DNA from: Symsagittifera roscoffensis
Lineage: Eukaryota > Xenacoelomorpha > Acoela > Convolutidae
Assembly: GCF_963678635.1 (NCBI RefSeq)
Contig: NW_026971455.1
Coordinates: 10,001-35,000 of the forward strand
DNA: 25,000 bases
Direction: 5' to 3'
Part shown: piece after piece, positions 1-9,800 of the stretch
Position numbering within the stretch: position 1 is the stretch's first letter
How the letters are laid out: every line of letters starts with the position of its first letter
Notes under the pieces: model-generated
What the model was told of the DNA's origin: nothing
Seen by the model: only the letters and a program-made list of their open reading frames with translations
Databases searched by the model: none
Position numbers and translations under genes: made by a program

Positions 1-548
1 GATGCAAGTTAGGTTGACTCAAGGTGATCCTTCTTGGTGATCCTTTGATAGATGGTCCATCTAAGATGGTCCATCTAAGAGTTGATCTAATTAAGGTTAG
101 ATTAGCTCAAGGTAGTCCTTAATGGATCACCTCAGATTCCCGAAAGATGGTTTAAAGAGAGTTAACCTGATGCAAGTTAGGTTGACTCAAGGTGATCCTT
201 CTTGGTGATCCTTTGATAGATGGTCCATCTAAGATGGTCCATCTAGAGTTGATCTAACTAAGGTTAGATTAGCTCAAGGTAGTCCTTAATGGATCACCTT
301 AGATTCCCGAAAGATGGTTTAAAGAGAGTTGACCTGATGCAAGTTAGGTTGACTCAAGGTGATCCTTCTTGGTGATCCTTTGATAGATGGTCCATCTAAG
401 ATGGTCCATCTAAGAGTTGATCTAACTAAGGTTAGATTAGCTCAAGGTAGTCCTTAATGGATCACCTTAGATTCCCGAAAGATGGTTTAAAGAGAGTTGA
501 CCTGATGCAAGTTAGGTTGACTCAAGGTGATCCTTCTTGGTGATCCTT
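1..548 (+). repeat. 168-bp IGS tandem repeat, three full units plus a fourth partial
   Basis: Units begin at 1, 169, 336 and 504 with the same opening gatgcaagttagg; the second is 167 bp through one deleted base. The fourth diverges after about 45 bp. Each unit has two direct copies of ggtgatcc and, about 90 bp later, one inverted copy, so aaggtgatcc (189-198) can pair with ggatcacctt (291-300). It also holds two copies of the near-palindrome gatggtccatc. The block cccgaaagatggt occurs once per unit and is identical to 28S positions 24755-24767 in this window. A permuted copy of the unit sits in ITS1 (20262-20424), so the family is shared between IGS and transcribed spacer. The full-length array continues beyond the left edge or begins there; I cannot tell. 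Confidence 0.93.
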
Positions 549-700
549 AGAAAGTCCATGATGGCAAGAGAGACGGTGGTGCATGATAGCATGAGACTGG
601 GGATTGGCTCCCAGTCAAAGTACCTTGCTCTGTGGTGCATCATATTAAGAGAGAGTCAGATTCCCGAAAGAAGGCTTGATTAGAGTTGCTTAGACTCAAG
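549..700 (+). repeat. ITS1-like element in the IGS
   Basis: This stretch matches the 100-bp repeats of ITS1 (19933-20262): it has ggtggtgcatgatagc, then a hairpin with arms gactgg (595-600) and ccagtc (611-616), then caaagtaccttgctc. After that it returns to a piece of the 168-bp family (gattcccgaaag near 660). It is therefore a hybrid of two spacer families that are also adjacent in ITS1. The match is direct; whether the piece was copied from ITS1 to IGS or the reverse is unknown. Confidence 0.75.
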
Positions 701-1093
701 CAAGTCAGTCAAGTTAACTTAGTTAAGTTAAGTAAGTTAGCTTGACTCAAGGCGGTGACGATGTACGGTCAAGTAAAAGTAGCAAGTACCCGAAAGATAG
801 CCGAAAGACGGTTAAGTAGCAAGTAAACGAATTTCAGCGAAGTCCCAACGTCAGAAACTGGGAGAGCACCAGGATGCTCGGAGGCCTACTTCTGCCTGGT
901 CTTCATTCCAATTAAAGACACTGACCGATCAGAAAGCAAGTAGGTACTAACTAACGCTAGTACCTAGAAGAACTGCTTTAGGAGTTAACTATCAGCAGTA
1001 GCAGTCGGTCTGAGCTCTTTCACGAGCTAAAAGCTGGGCAGTGTTAAAGAGATGAACCAGTGAAGAGAAGGAAGAAAAGATTGAATAAGCACC
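701..1093 (+). other. Unique structured spacer
   Basis: No gene is recognisable here. Up to about 800 it is low-complexity sequence built from variants of caagt/ttaagt and cccgaaaga. From 830 to 1010 several inverted repeats occur: gagca/tgctc around 863-878, accagg/cctggt around 869-901, and a nine-base perfect stem taggtacta/tagtaccta at 941-966. This could be the 3' external transcribed spacer of the preceding 28S or just spacer. It does not match 5S rRNA or a tRNA on inspection. Confidence 0.5.
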
Positions 1094-1112
1094 AGTAACA
1101 ATGTTACTACAC

Positions 1113-1146
<34 letters not shown>
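1094..1146 (+). terminator. Hairpin plus T29 run, possible transcription terminator
   Basis: A six-base perfect stem agtaac/gttact with a three-base loop (1094-1108) is followed nine bases later by 29 consecutive T (1118-1146). It lies between the presumed 3' side of the previous rDNA unit and the first 368-bp array, where a Pol I termination site would be expected. T-rich tracts help release Pol I in several eukaryotes. The role is inferred from position only, and the length of the T run may vary with sequencing error. Confidence 0.35.
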
Positions 1147-1149
<3 letters not shown>

Positions 1150-1192
1150 TCTTTTGTGCCAGTAATACTCATTTAGGAGTCAAATTTTGTCA
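1147..1192 (+). other. Array-flanking segment with an ETS-shared motif
   Basis: A short non-repeat stretch between the T run and the array. It contains aatactcatttaggag (1164-1179), identical to 8087-8102 and 16752-16767 in the two ETS copies; with four flanking bases on the left it matches 20 of 21. Confidence 0.6.
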
Positions 1193-4100
1193 ATATGCTT
1201 GATGGTCAGCTGCATGAAAATGATGGGAGCTGTGCGACCAGTGGTTCAAAAGTTATGACCCGAGCCGTAAACAAGCTCAAAATGAGGTCCAAAACTGACG
1301 AAGTTGCTTCAGTTGGCTTGAAAATTAACAAAGCTTGCTCGTAGAGCTTCCGGGATAGGCCCATTCGCTTCCTCGTGAAAAATAGGTCTTAGAACCACCT
1401 TAGATGAGCTTGCGCGACCCTTGGTTGAGCTGCAGGAGCGACTGATCGAAGCGGAAGACCCCTATTTTGAGCTGAAAAATGGGGGTCTCAGGGCTCTAAA
1501 ACGCTTGTTTGAGCTTGAAGGAGTGCTCGCACAGCTCACTTTCAATTTTAGCGAAGTTAGATATGCTTGATGGTCAGCTGCATGAAAAAGATGGGAGCTG
1601 TGCGACCAGTGGTTCAAAAGTTATGACCCGAGCCGTAAACAAGCTCAAAATGAGGTCCAAAACTGACGAAGTTGCTTCAGTTGGCTTGAAAGTTAACAAA
1701 GCTTGCTCGTAGAGCTTCCGGGATAGGCCCATTCGCTTCCTCGTGAAAAATAGGTCTTAGAACCACCTTAGATGAGCTTGCGCGACCCTTGGTTGAGCTG
1801 CAGGAGCGACTGATCGAAGCGGAAGACCCCTATTTTGAGCTGAAAAATGGGGGTCTCAGGGCTCTAAAACGCTTGTTTGAGCTTGAAGGAGTGCTCGCAC
1901 AGCTCACTTTCAATTTTAGCGAAGTTAGATATGCTTGATGGTCAGCTGCATGAAAAAGATGGGAGCTGTGCGACCAGTGGTTCAAAAGTTATGACCCGAG
2001 CCGTAAACAAGCTCAAAATGAGGTCCAAAACTGACGAAGTTGCTTCAGTTGGCTTGAAAGTTAACAAAGCTTGCTCGTAGAGCTTCCGGGATAAGCCCAT
2101 TCGCTTCCTCGTGAAAAATAGGTCTTAGAACCACCTTAGATGAGCTTGCGCGACCCTTGGTTGAGCTGCAGGAGCGACTGATCGAAGCGGAAGACCCCTA
2201 TTTTGAGCTGAAAAATGGGGGTCTCAGGGCTCTAAAACGCTTGTTTGAGCTTGAAGGAGTGCTCGCACAGCTCACTTTCAATTTTAGCGAAGTTAGATAT
2301 GCTTGATGGTCAGCTGCATGAAAAAGATGGGAGCTGTGCGACCAGTGGTTCAAAAGTTATGACCCGAGCCGTAAACAAGCTCAAAATGAGGTCCAAAACT
2401 GACGAAGTTGCTTCAGTTGGCTTGAAAGTTAACAAAGCTTGCTCGTAGAGCTTCCGGGATAAGCCCATTCGCTTCCTCGTGAAAAATAGGTCTTAGAACC
2501 ACCTTAGATGAGCTTGCGCGACCCTTGGTTGAGCTGCAGGAGCGACTGATCGAAGCGGAAGACCCCTATTTTGAGCTGAAAAATGGGGGTCTCAGGGCTC
2601 TAAAACGCTTGTTTGAGCTTGAAGGAGTGCTCGCACAGCTCACTTTCAATTTTAGCGAAGTTAGATATGCTTGATGGTCAGCTGCATGAAAAAGATGGGA
2701 GCTGTGCGACCAGTGGTTCAAAAGTTATGACCCGAGCCGTAAACAAGCTCAAAATGAGGTCCAAAACTGACGAAGTTGCTTCAGTTGGCTTGAAAGTTAA
2801 CAAAGCTTGCTCGTAGAGCTTCCGGGATAAGCCCATTCGCTTCCTCGTGAAAAATAGGTCTTAGAACCACCTTAGATGAGCTTGCGCGACCCTTGGTTGA
2901 GCTGCAGGAGCGACTGATCGAAGCGGAAGACCCCTATTTTGAGCTGAAAAATGGGGGTCTCAGGGCTCTAAAACGCTTGTTTGAGCTTGAAGGAGTGCTC
3001 GCACAGCTCACTTTCAATTTTAGCGAAGTTAGATATGCTTGATGGTCAGCTGCATGAAAAAGATGGGAGCTGTGCGACCAGTGGTTCAAAAGTTATGACC
3101 CGAGCCGTAAACAAGCTCAAAATGAGGTCCAAAACTGACGAAGTTGCTTCAGTTGGCTTGAAAGTTAACAAAGCTTGCTCGTAGAGCTTCCGGGATAAGC
3201 CCATTCGCTTCCTCGTGAAAAATAGGTCTTAGAACCACCTTAGATGAGCTTGCGCGACCCTTGGTTGAGCTGCAGGAGCGACTGATCGAAGCGGAAGACC
3301 CCTATTTTGAGCTGAAAAATGGGGGTCTCAGGGCTCTAAAACGCTTGTTTGAGCTTGAAGGAGTGCTCGCACAGCTCACTTTCAATTTTAGCGAAGTTAG
3401 ATATGCTTGATGGTCAGCTGCATGAAAAAGATGGGAGCTGTGCGACCAGTGGTTCAAAAGTTATGACCCGAGCCGTAAACAAGCTCAAAATGAGGTCCAA
3501 AACTGACGAAGTTGCTTCAGTTGGCTTGAAAATTAACAAAGCTTGCTCGTAGAGCTTCCGGGATAAGCCCATTCGCTTCCTCGTGAAAAATAGGTCTTAG
3601 AACCACCTTAGATGAGCTTGCGCGACCCTTGGTTGAGCTGCAGGAGCGACTGATCGAAGCGGAAGACCCCTATTTTGAGCTGAAAAATGGGGGTCTCAGG
3701 GCTCTAAAACGCTTGTTTGAGCTTGAAGGAGTGCTCGCACAGCTCACTTTCAATTTTAGCGAAGTTAGATATGCTTGATGGTCAGCTGCATGAAAAAGAT
3801 GGGAGCTGTGCAACCAGTGGTTCAAAAGTTATGACCCGAGCCGTAAACAAGCTCAAAATGAGGTCCAAAACTGACGAAGTTGCTTCAGTTGGCTTGAAAA
3901 TTAACAAAGCTTGCTCGTAGAGCTTCCGGGATAGGCCCATTCGCTTCCTCGTGAAAAATAGGTCTTAGAACCACCTTAGATGAGCTTGCGCGACCCTTGG
4001 TTGAGCTGCAGGAGCGACTGATCGAAGCGGAAGACCCCTATTTTGAGCTGAAAAATGGGGGTCTCAGGGCTCTAAAACGCTTGTTTGAGCTTGAAGGAGT

Positions 4101-7100
4101 GCTTGCACAGCTCACTTTCAATTTTAGCGAAGTTAGATATGCTTGATGGTCAGCTGCATGAAAAAGATGGGAGCTGTGCGACCAGTGGTTCAAAAGTTAT
4201 GACCCGAGCCGTAAACAAGCTCAAAATGAGGTCCAAAACTGACGAAGTTGCTTCAGTTGGCTTGAAAATTAACAAAGCTTGCTCGTAGAGCTTCCGGGAT
4301 AGGCCCATTCGCTTCCTCGTGAAAAATAGGTCTTAGAACCACCTTAGATGAGCTTGCGCGACCCTTGGTTGAGCTGCAGGAGCGACTGATCGAAGCGGAA
4401 GACCCCTATTTTGAGCTGAAAAATGGGGGTCTCAGGGCTCTAAAACGCTTGTTTGAGCTTGAAGGAGTGCTCGCACAGCTCACTTTCAATTTTAGCGAAG
4501 TTAGATATGCTTGATGGTCAGCTGCATGAAAAAGATGGGAGCTGTGCGACCAGTGGTTCAAAAGTTATGACCCGAGCCGTAAACAAGCTCAAAATGAGGT
4601 CCAAAACTGACGAAGTTGCTTCAGTTGGCTTGAAAGTTAACAAAGCTTGCTCGTAGAGCTTCCGGGATAAGCCCATTCGCTTCCTCGTGAAAAATAGGTC
4701 TTAGAACCACCTTAGATGAGCTTGCGCGACCCTTGGTTGAGCTGCAGGAGCGACTGATCGAAGCGGAAGACCCCTATTTTGAGCTGAAAAATGGGGGTCT
4801 CAGGGCTCTAAAACGCTTGTTTGAGCTTGAAGGAGTGCTCGCACAGCTCACTTTCAATTTTAGCGAAGTTAGATATGCTTGATGGTCAGCTGCATGAAAA
4901 AGATGGGAGCTGTGCGACCAGTGGTTCAAAAGTTATGACCCGAGCCGTAAACAAGCTCAAAATGAGGTCCAAAACTGACGAAGTTGCTTCAGTTGGCTTG
5001 AAAGTTAACAAAGCTTGCTCGTAGAGCTTCCGGGATAAGCCCATTCGCTTCCTCGTGAAAAATAGGTCTTAGAACCACCTTAGATGAGCTTGCGCGACCC
5101 TTGGTTGAGCTGCAGGAGCGACTGATCGAAGCGGAAGACCCCTATTTTGAGCTGAAAAATGGGGGTCTCAGGGCTCTAAAACGCTTGTTTGAGCTTGAAG
5201 GAGTGCTCGCACAGCTCACTTTCAATTTTAGCGAAGTTAGATATGCTTGATGGTCAGCTGCATGAAAAAGATGGGAGCTGTGCGACCAGTGGTTCAAAAG
5301 TTATGACCCGAGCCGTAAACAAGCTCAAAATGAGGTCCAAAACTGACGAAGTTGCTTCAGTTGGCTTGAAAATTAACAAAGCTTGCTCGTAGAGCTTCCG
5401 GGATAAGCCCATTCGCTTCCTCGTGAAAAATAGGTCTTAGAACCACCTTAGATGAGCTTGCGCGACCCTTGGTTGAGCTGCAGGAGCGACTGATCGAAGC
5501 GGAAGACCCCTATTTTGAGCTGAAAAATGGGGGTCTCAGGGCTCTAAAACGCTTGTTTGAGCTTGAAGGAGTGCTCGCACAGCTCACTTTCAATTTTAGC
5601 GAAGTTAGATATGCTTGATGGTCAGCTGCATGAAAAAGATGGGAGCTGTGCGACCAGTGGTTCAAAAGTTATGACCCGAGCCGTAAACAAGCTCAAAATG
5701 AGGTCCAAAACTGACGAAGTTGCTTCAGTTGGCTTGAAAGTTAACAAAGCTTGCTCGTAGAGCTTCCGGGATAAGCCCATTCGCTTCCTCGTGAAAAATA
5801 GGTCTTAGAACCACCTTAGATGAGCTTGCGCGACCCTTGGTTGAGCTGCAGGAGCGACTGATCGAAGCGGAAGACCCCTATTTTGAGCTGAAAAATGGGG
5901 GTCTCAGGGCTCTAAAACGCTTGTTTGAGCTTGAAGGAGTGCTCGCACAGCTCACTTTCAATTTTAGCGAAGTTAGATATGCTTGATGGTCAGCTGCATG
6001 AAAATGATGGGAGCTGTGCGACCAGTGGTTCAAAAGTTATGACCCGAGCCGTAAACAAGCTCAAAATGAGGTCCAAAACTGACGAAGTTGCTTCAGTTGG
6101 CTTGAAAATTAACAAAGCTTGCTCGTAGAGCTTCCGGGATAGGCCCATTCGCTTCCTCGTGAAAAATAGGTCTTAGAACCACCTTAGATGAGCTTGCGCG
6201 ACCCTTGGTTGAGCTGCAGGAGCGACTGATCGAAGCGGAAGACCCCTATTTTGAGCTGAAAAATGGGGGTCTCAGGGCTCTAAAACGCTTGTTTGAGCTT
6301 GAAGGAGTGCTCGCACAGCTCACTTTCAATTTTAGCGAAGTTAGATATGCTTGATGGTCAGCTGCATGAAAAAGATGGGAGCTGTGCGACCAGTGGTTCA
6401 AAAGTTATGACCCGAGCCGTAAACAAGCTCAAAATGAGGTCCAAAACTGACGAAGTTGCTTCAGTTGGCTTGAAAGTTAACAAAGCTTGCTCGTAGAGCT
6501 TCCGGGATAGGCCCATTCGCTTCCTCGTGAAAAATAGGTCTTAGAACCACCTTAGATGAGCTTGCGCGACCCTTGGTTGAGCTGCAGGAGCGACTGATCG
6601 AAGCGGAAGACCCCTATTTTGAGCTGAAAAATGGGGGTCTCAGGGCTCTAAAACGCTTGTTTGAGCTTGAAGGAGTGCTCGCACAGCTCACTTTCAATTT
6701 TAGCGAAGTTAGATATGCTTGATGGTCAGCTGCATGAAAAAGATGGGAGCTGTGCGACCAGTGGTTCAAAAGTTATGACCCGAGCCGTAAACAAGCTCAA
6801 AATGAGGTCCAAAACTGACGAAGTTGCTTCAGTTGGCTTGAAAGTTAACAAAGCTTGCTCGTAGAGCTTCCGGGATAGGCCCATTCGCTTCCTCGTGAAA
6901 AATAGGTCTTAGAACCACCTTAGATGAGCTTGCGCGACCCTTGGTTGAGCTGCAGGAGCGACTGATCGAAGCAGAAGACCCCTATTTTGAGCTGAAAAAT
7001 GGGGGTCTCAGGGCTCTAAAACGCTTGTTTGAGCTTGAAGGAGTGCTCGCACAGCTCACTTTCAATTTTAGCGAAGTTAGATATGCTTGATGGTCAGCTG

Positions 7101-7528
7101 CATGAAAAAGATGGGAGCTGTGCAACCAGTGGTTCAAAAGTTATGACCCGAGCCGTAAACAAGCTCAAAATGAGGTCCAAAACTGACGAAGTTGCTTCAG
7201 TTGGCTTGAAAGTTAACAAAGCTTGCTCGTAGAGCTTCCGGGATAAGCCCATTCGCTTCCTCGTGAAAAATAGGTCTTAGAACCACCTTAGATGAGCTTG
7301 CGCGACCCTTGGTTGAGCTGCAGGAGCGACTGATCGAAGCGGAAGACCCCTATTTTGAGCTGAAAAATGGGGGTCTCAGGGCTCTAAAACGCTTGTTTGA
7401 GCTTGAAAGAGTGCTCGCACAGCTCACTTTTAATTTTAGCGAAGTTAGATATGCTTGATGGTCAGCTGCATGAAAAAGATGGGAGCTGTGCGACCAGTGG
7501 TTCAAAAGTTATGACCCGAGCCGTAAAC
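1193..7528 (+). repeat. IGS tandem array 1, 368-bp units
   Basis: A left-truncated unit (1193-1508) is followed by sixteen full units starting every 368 bp from 1509, then a right-truncated one (7397-7528). Units are almost identical; recurring single-base variants mark them: gttaac/attaac near the end of the first half, ggataggcc/ggataagcc, gaaaaag/gaaaatg, gcgacc/gcaacc, gctcgc/gcttgc and gcggaa/gcagaa. Open frames of 67 codons begin at a TTG in every unit, but they only reflect the repeat. Such arrays upstream of an rDNA promoter often hold spacer promoters or enhancers; nothing here proves that. Confidence 0.97.
1456..1488 (+). repeat. 33-nt inverted repeat, once per 368-bp unit (first full example)
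   Basis: Left arm agacccctatttt (1456-1468) and right arm aaaatgggggtct (1476-1488) pair over 13 positions with a single G·U, around a seven-base loop. The element recurs at the 368-bp period through both arrays, more than thirty times in the window. It is the strongest secondary-structure element in the unit. Confidence 0.85.
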
Positions 7529-7743
7529 TCTGTAATTCGATTTTTCAGCTCGAAATTGCAGAAAAACAGCTGTTTAGGCATGAAGGAGTGCTCGCACAGC
7601 TAACTTTTAATTTTAGCGTAGAGAGCTCTGTGTGAGGGCTAGTTGGTGTAGAAAGCTCAGTCCAATCGGACCAGTGGTGTAAAAGTTATAGCGCTTTGGC
7701 TGAACTGCAATTTTGAGCTCAAAAAGTGACGAAGTTTAGAAGA
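7529..7743 (+). repeat. Degenerate copy of the 368-bp unit at the array edge
   Basis: After the last array unit stops at 7528, about 50 bp of new sequence leads into a diverged partial unit: gaaggagtgctcgcacagct, then acttttaattttagcg, accagtggt, aaaagttat and aaaagtgacgaagtt appear in the same order as in the array. It marks the decaying border between array and promoter/ETS side. Confidence 0.75.
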
Positions 7744-8120
7744 ATGAAATTTCGGGCAACAAAAAATTGTTCAATTTTAATATAATTATAACCGCTGGAA
7801 AGCCCTTGAGCATAGCTTTCTAATGGTATATTACAATTTTTTTTACTAAAATTAGTTTAGGTTCCAGCTCGAGTTAAAAATTGACTTTTGCTATTTTTTC
7901 AAAAAAAAAAAAAAATTTCACTTCAGTCTCTTGCATTTTTGGTCAACAAAAAATTGTGCGATTCACTTCGGGTAAAAAGCGTTGGAAAGTACATGAGCAG
8001 GGCTTTCCGGGCGTGTTTTCAAAAGTTATTTTGAGCAAAAATTGAGCAAATGGTGAGCATTTGAAAAAAAAAAATTTTTCCCCAGAAATACTCATTTAGG
8101 AGATTTCTGTGTATTATAGG
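7744..8120 (+). promoter_or_regulatory. Two degenerate 187-bp repeats, candidate Pol I promoter region
   Basis: caacaaaaaattgt recurs at 7757 and 7944, and an inverted-repeat block beginning ctggaaag (7795) or ttggaaag (7982) recurs at the same 187-bp offset; both have arms gaaag/ctttc around a gagca core. The region is AT-rich with long A and T runs. It is non-array sequence between the IGS repeats and the ETS repeats, where a Pol I core promoter or a duplicated control element should lie. Pol I promoters have no universal consensus, so this is a positional guess. Confidence 0.35.
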
Positions 8121-8510
8121 GGGAGGGTAGTAGCGAGAATTTTCAAAAAAATTTTGAAAAATTTCAAAATTTTTGAAAATTTTTTTTTTACTTCCTAACC
8201 TCAAAAGCGTATCAGAAAGGCGTAATTTGATGAGACTTGACCACTGGTAAAGTATCATCGCTCGATTTCGCCTCAGTAAGGAGAACCATCCAAGGTTCGA
8301 AAAGAACGAAGGTCAGATAGTTTATAACTAGAAAGCAGAACCAAAACTGCCTTAAAGGCTTTGTGTAGTTGAGCAAAGTCTCTTCTCGAGAAGGCTAAGA
8401 AAAGCTTGAAATTGAAGCAATCAGTCGTTGAGCTGTTTGTGAAAAGAAGGATTGGCTTTAGCTAAGGTGCTTCTAAGTACTGCGCATAACTATGAACCGG
8501 TGTAAACCAA
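8121..8510 (+). other. 5' ETS, non-repeat part
   Basis: Begins with an AT-rich self-complementary tract (8140-8190, runs of aaaatttt in both senses) and continues as ordinary spacer. No gene is visible. caaagtctcttct (8374-8386) is identical to 18S 19066-19078, which may be chance or a small rRNA-derived piece. Exact transcription start unknown. Confidence 0.5.
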
Positions 8511-9224
8511 ATCATGCTTGGTGGCTCTTGCATGAGACTGGACTTGGTGCCCCAGTCAAAGTAGCTTGCTTATAGGTATGGTTGGATATGGTTAGCCGTA
8601 TCAGCACCAGAGGTGCAACAACCGTGCTGTTTAACTAAGTGAGCTGTCGAGTTGAAGTCGTCTTGGTCTCAAAGAAACGTGCTTGGTGGCGCTTGCATAA
8701 GCCTGGACTTGGCGCCCCAGGAAAGACTTACTTATAGGTGTAGTTGGATATGGTTTACCGTATCAGTACCAATGGTGCACAACTATGCTGTTTAACTGAG
8801 TTAGTCAGAGGACGGCGTTTCCTAAGTCCTCTAGAGTCAAAGATTGCTTTAGCTCGTGAAGGTTCTAATCATGCTTGATGGCTCTTGCATGAGACTGAAC
8901 TTGGTGCCCCAGTCAAAGTAGCTTGCTTATAGGTATGGTTGGATATGGTTAGCCGTATCAGCACCAGAGGTGCAACAACCGTGCTGTTTAACTAAGTGAG
9001 CTGTCGAGATGAAGTCGTCTTGGTCTCAAAGAAACGTGCTTGGTGGCGCTTGCATAAGCCTGGACTTGGTGCCCCAGGAAAGACTTACTTATAGGTGTAG
9101 TTGGATATGGTTTACCGTATCAGTACCAATGGTGCACAACTATGCTGTTTAACTGAGTTAGTCAGAGGACGGCCTTTCCTAAGTCCTCTAGAGTCCAAGA
9201 CTTCTTTAGCTCGTGAAGGTTTAA
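8511..9224 (+). repeat. 5' ETS repeat, two 357-bp dimeric units
   Basis: Units 8511-8867 and 8868-9224 are near identical. Each is itself two related halves (starting 8511/8677 and 8868/9034), so there are four related modules. Each module carries three small hairpins: gactgg/ccagtc (8536-8557) or cctgg/ccagg (8702-8721); gatatgg/ccgtatc with a four-base loop (8585-8602); and gcacc/ggtgc (8604-8616). The sequence after the first hairpin, caaagtagcttgct, is also found in ITS1. The conserved stems suggest a structured leader of the pre-rRNA. Confidence 0.9.
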
Positions 9225-9341
9225 AATGCTGATAGTAGTAGTTTGTGCGTGGGAAAGGTTGACCTTAGTGTGCCTTTCTGGAAAGGTAGCAGCTTGCAAA
9301 TCAGGGTTCGGTTTGAAAAAGCTAGCTTCCGAAGTACTTTA
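9225..9341 (+). other. 5' ETS adjoining the truncated 18S
   Basis: Unique sequence directly before the 18S start, identical by eye to 17890-18006. A minus-strand open frame runs through it into the 18S and is not a gene. Confidence 0.6.
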
Positions 9342-9800
9342 AACTGATTGATCCTGTCAGTTGCCATATGCTTGTCTGAAAGACTAAGCCATGCATGTGT
9401 AAGTGAAACTTGCAAAAGTGAAACCGCGAATGGCTCATTAAATCAGTTACTATCTAAAAGTTGAGTTACCTGTCAGATGAATAACTGCGGTAACCCTGCA
9501 GCTAATGCATGCAGATTGCGTGACTCCGGTCGCGAACTTTTACAAGAATTCACCGAGCGACCTGCTAAGTACGGGCGCATACCGGATGAATCCAAAGTAA
9601 CTGAAAGATCCCAGATGGCTTAGGCCGGGGGACGCAGCTTCCGAATTTCTGAGCTATCAACCTATGATGGTAGTGTAACGGACTACCATGGTTGTGACGG
9701 CTAACGGGGAATCAGGGTTCGATTCCGGAGAGGGAGCCTTAGAAACGGCTACCACATCCAAGGAAGGCAGCAGGCACGCAAATTACCCACTCTCCTCACG
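9342..9800 (+). pseudogene. 18S rRNA 5' fragment, truncated
   Basis: Matches the first 459 bp of the complete 18S at 18007-18465 with one mismatch (t at 9796 against g at 18461). It opens with the conserved attgatcctg block and ends in the region after the …agggttcgattccgg block. At 9800 the sequence switches straight into a 368-bp IGS unit, sharing only acg or cacg at the junction. Without the central and 3' domains it cannot form a small subunit. The 18S end of a duplicated IGS-ETS segment is the natural reading; a chimeric assembly join is the alternative. Confidence 0.9.

Noticed and set aside
830-1010. Possible 5S rRNA or tRNA in the unique IGS stretch
   Set aside because: Hairpins are present, but neither the 5S internal control blocks nor a cloverleaf with a proper T loop could be found.
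1118-1146. T29 run as the poly(A) tail of a minus-strand retroposon
   Set aside because: No target-site duplication or element body adjoining it on either side is visible, so a simple T tract is the safer reading.
8019-8258. 79-residue minus-strand open frame in each ETS (also 16684-16923)
   Set aside because: Low-complexity protein from AT-rich self-complementary sequence, on the strand opposite to the rRNA transcript; no family features.
9221-9415. 64-residue minus-strand open frame (also 17886-18080)
   Set aside because: Runs antisense into the conserved 18S start; explained by the rRNA gene.
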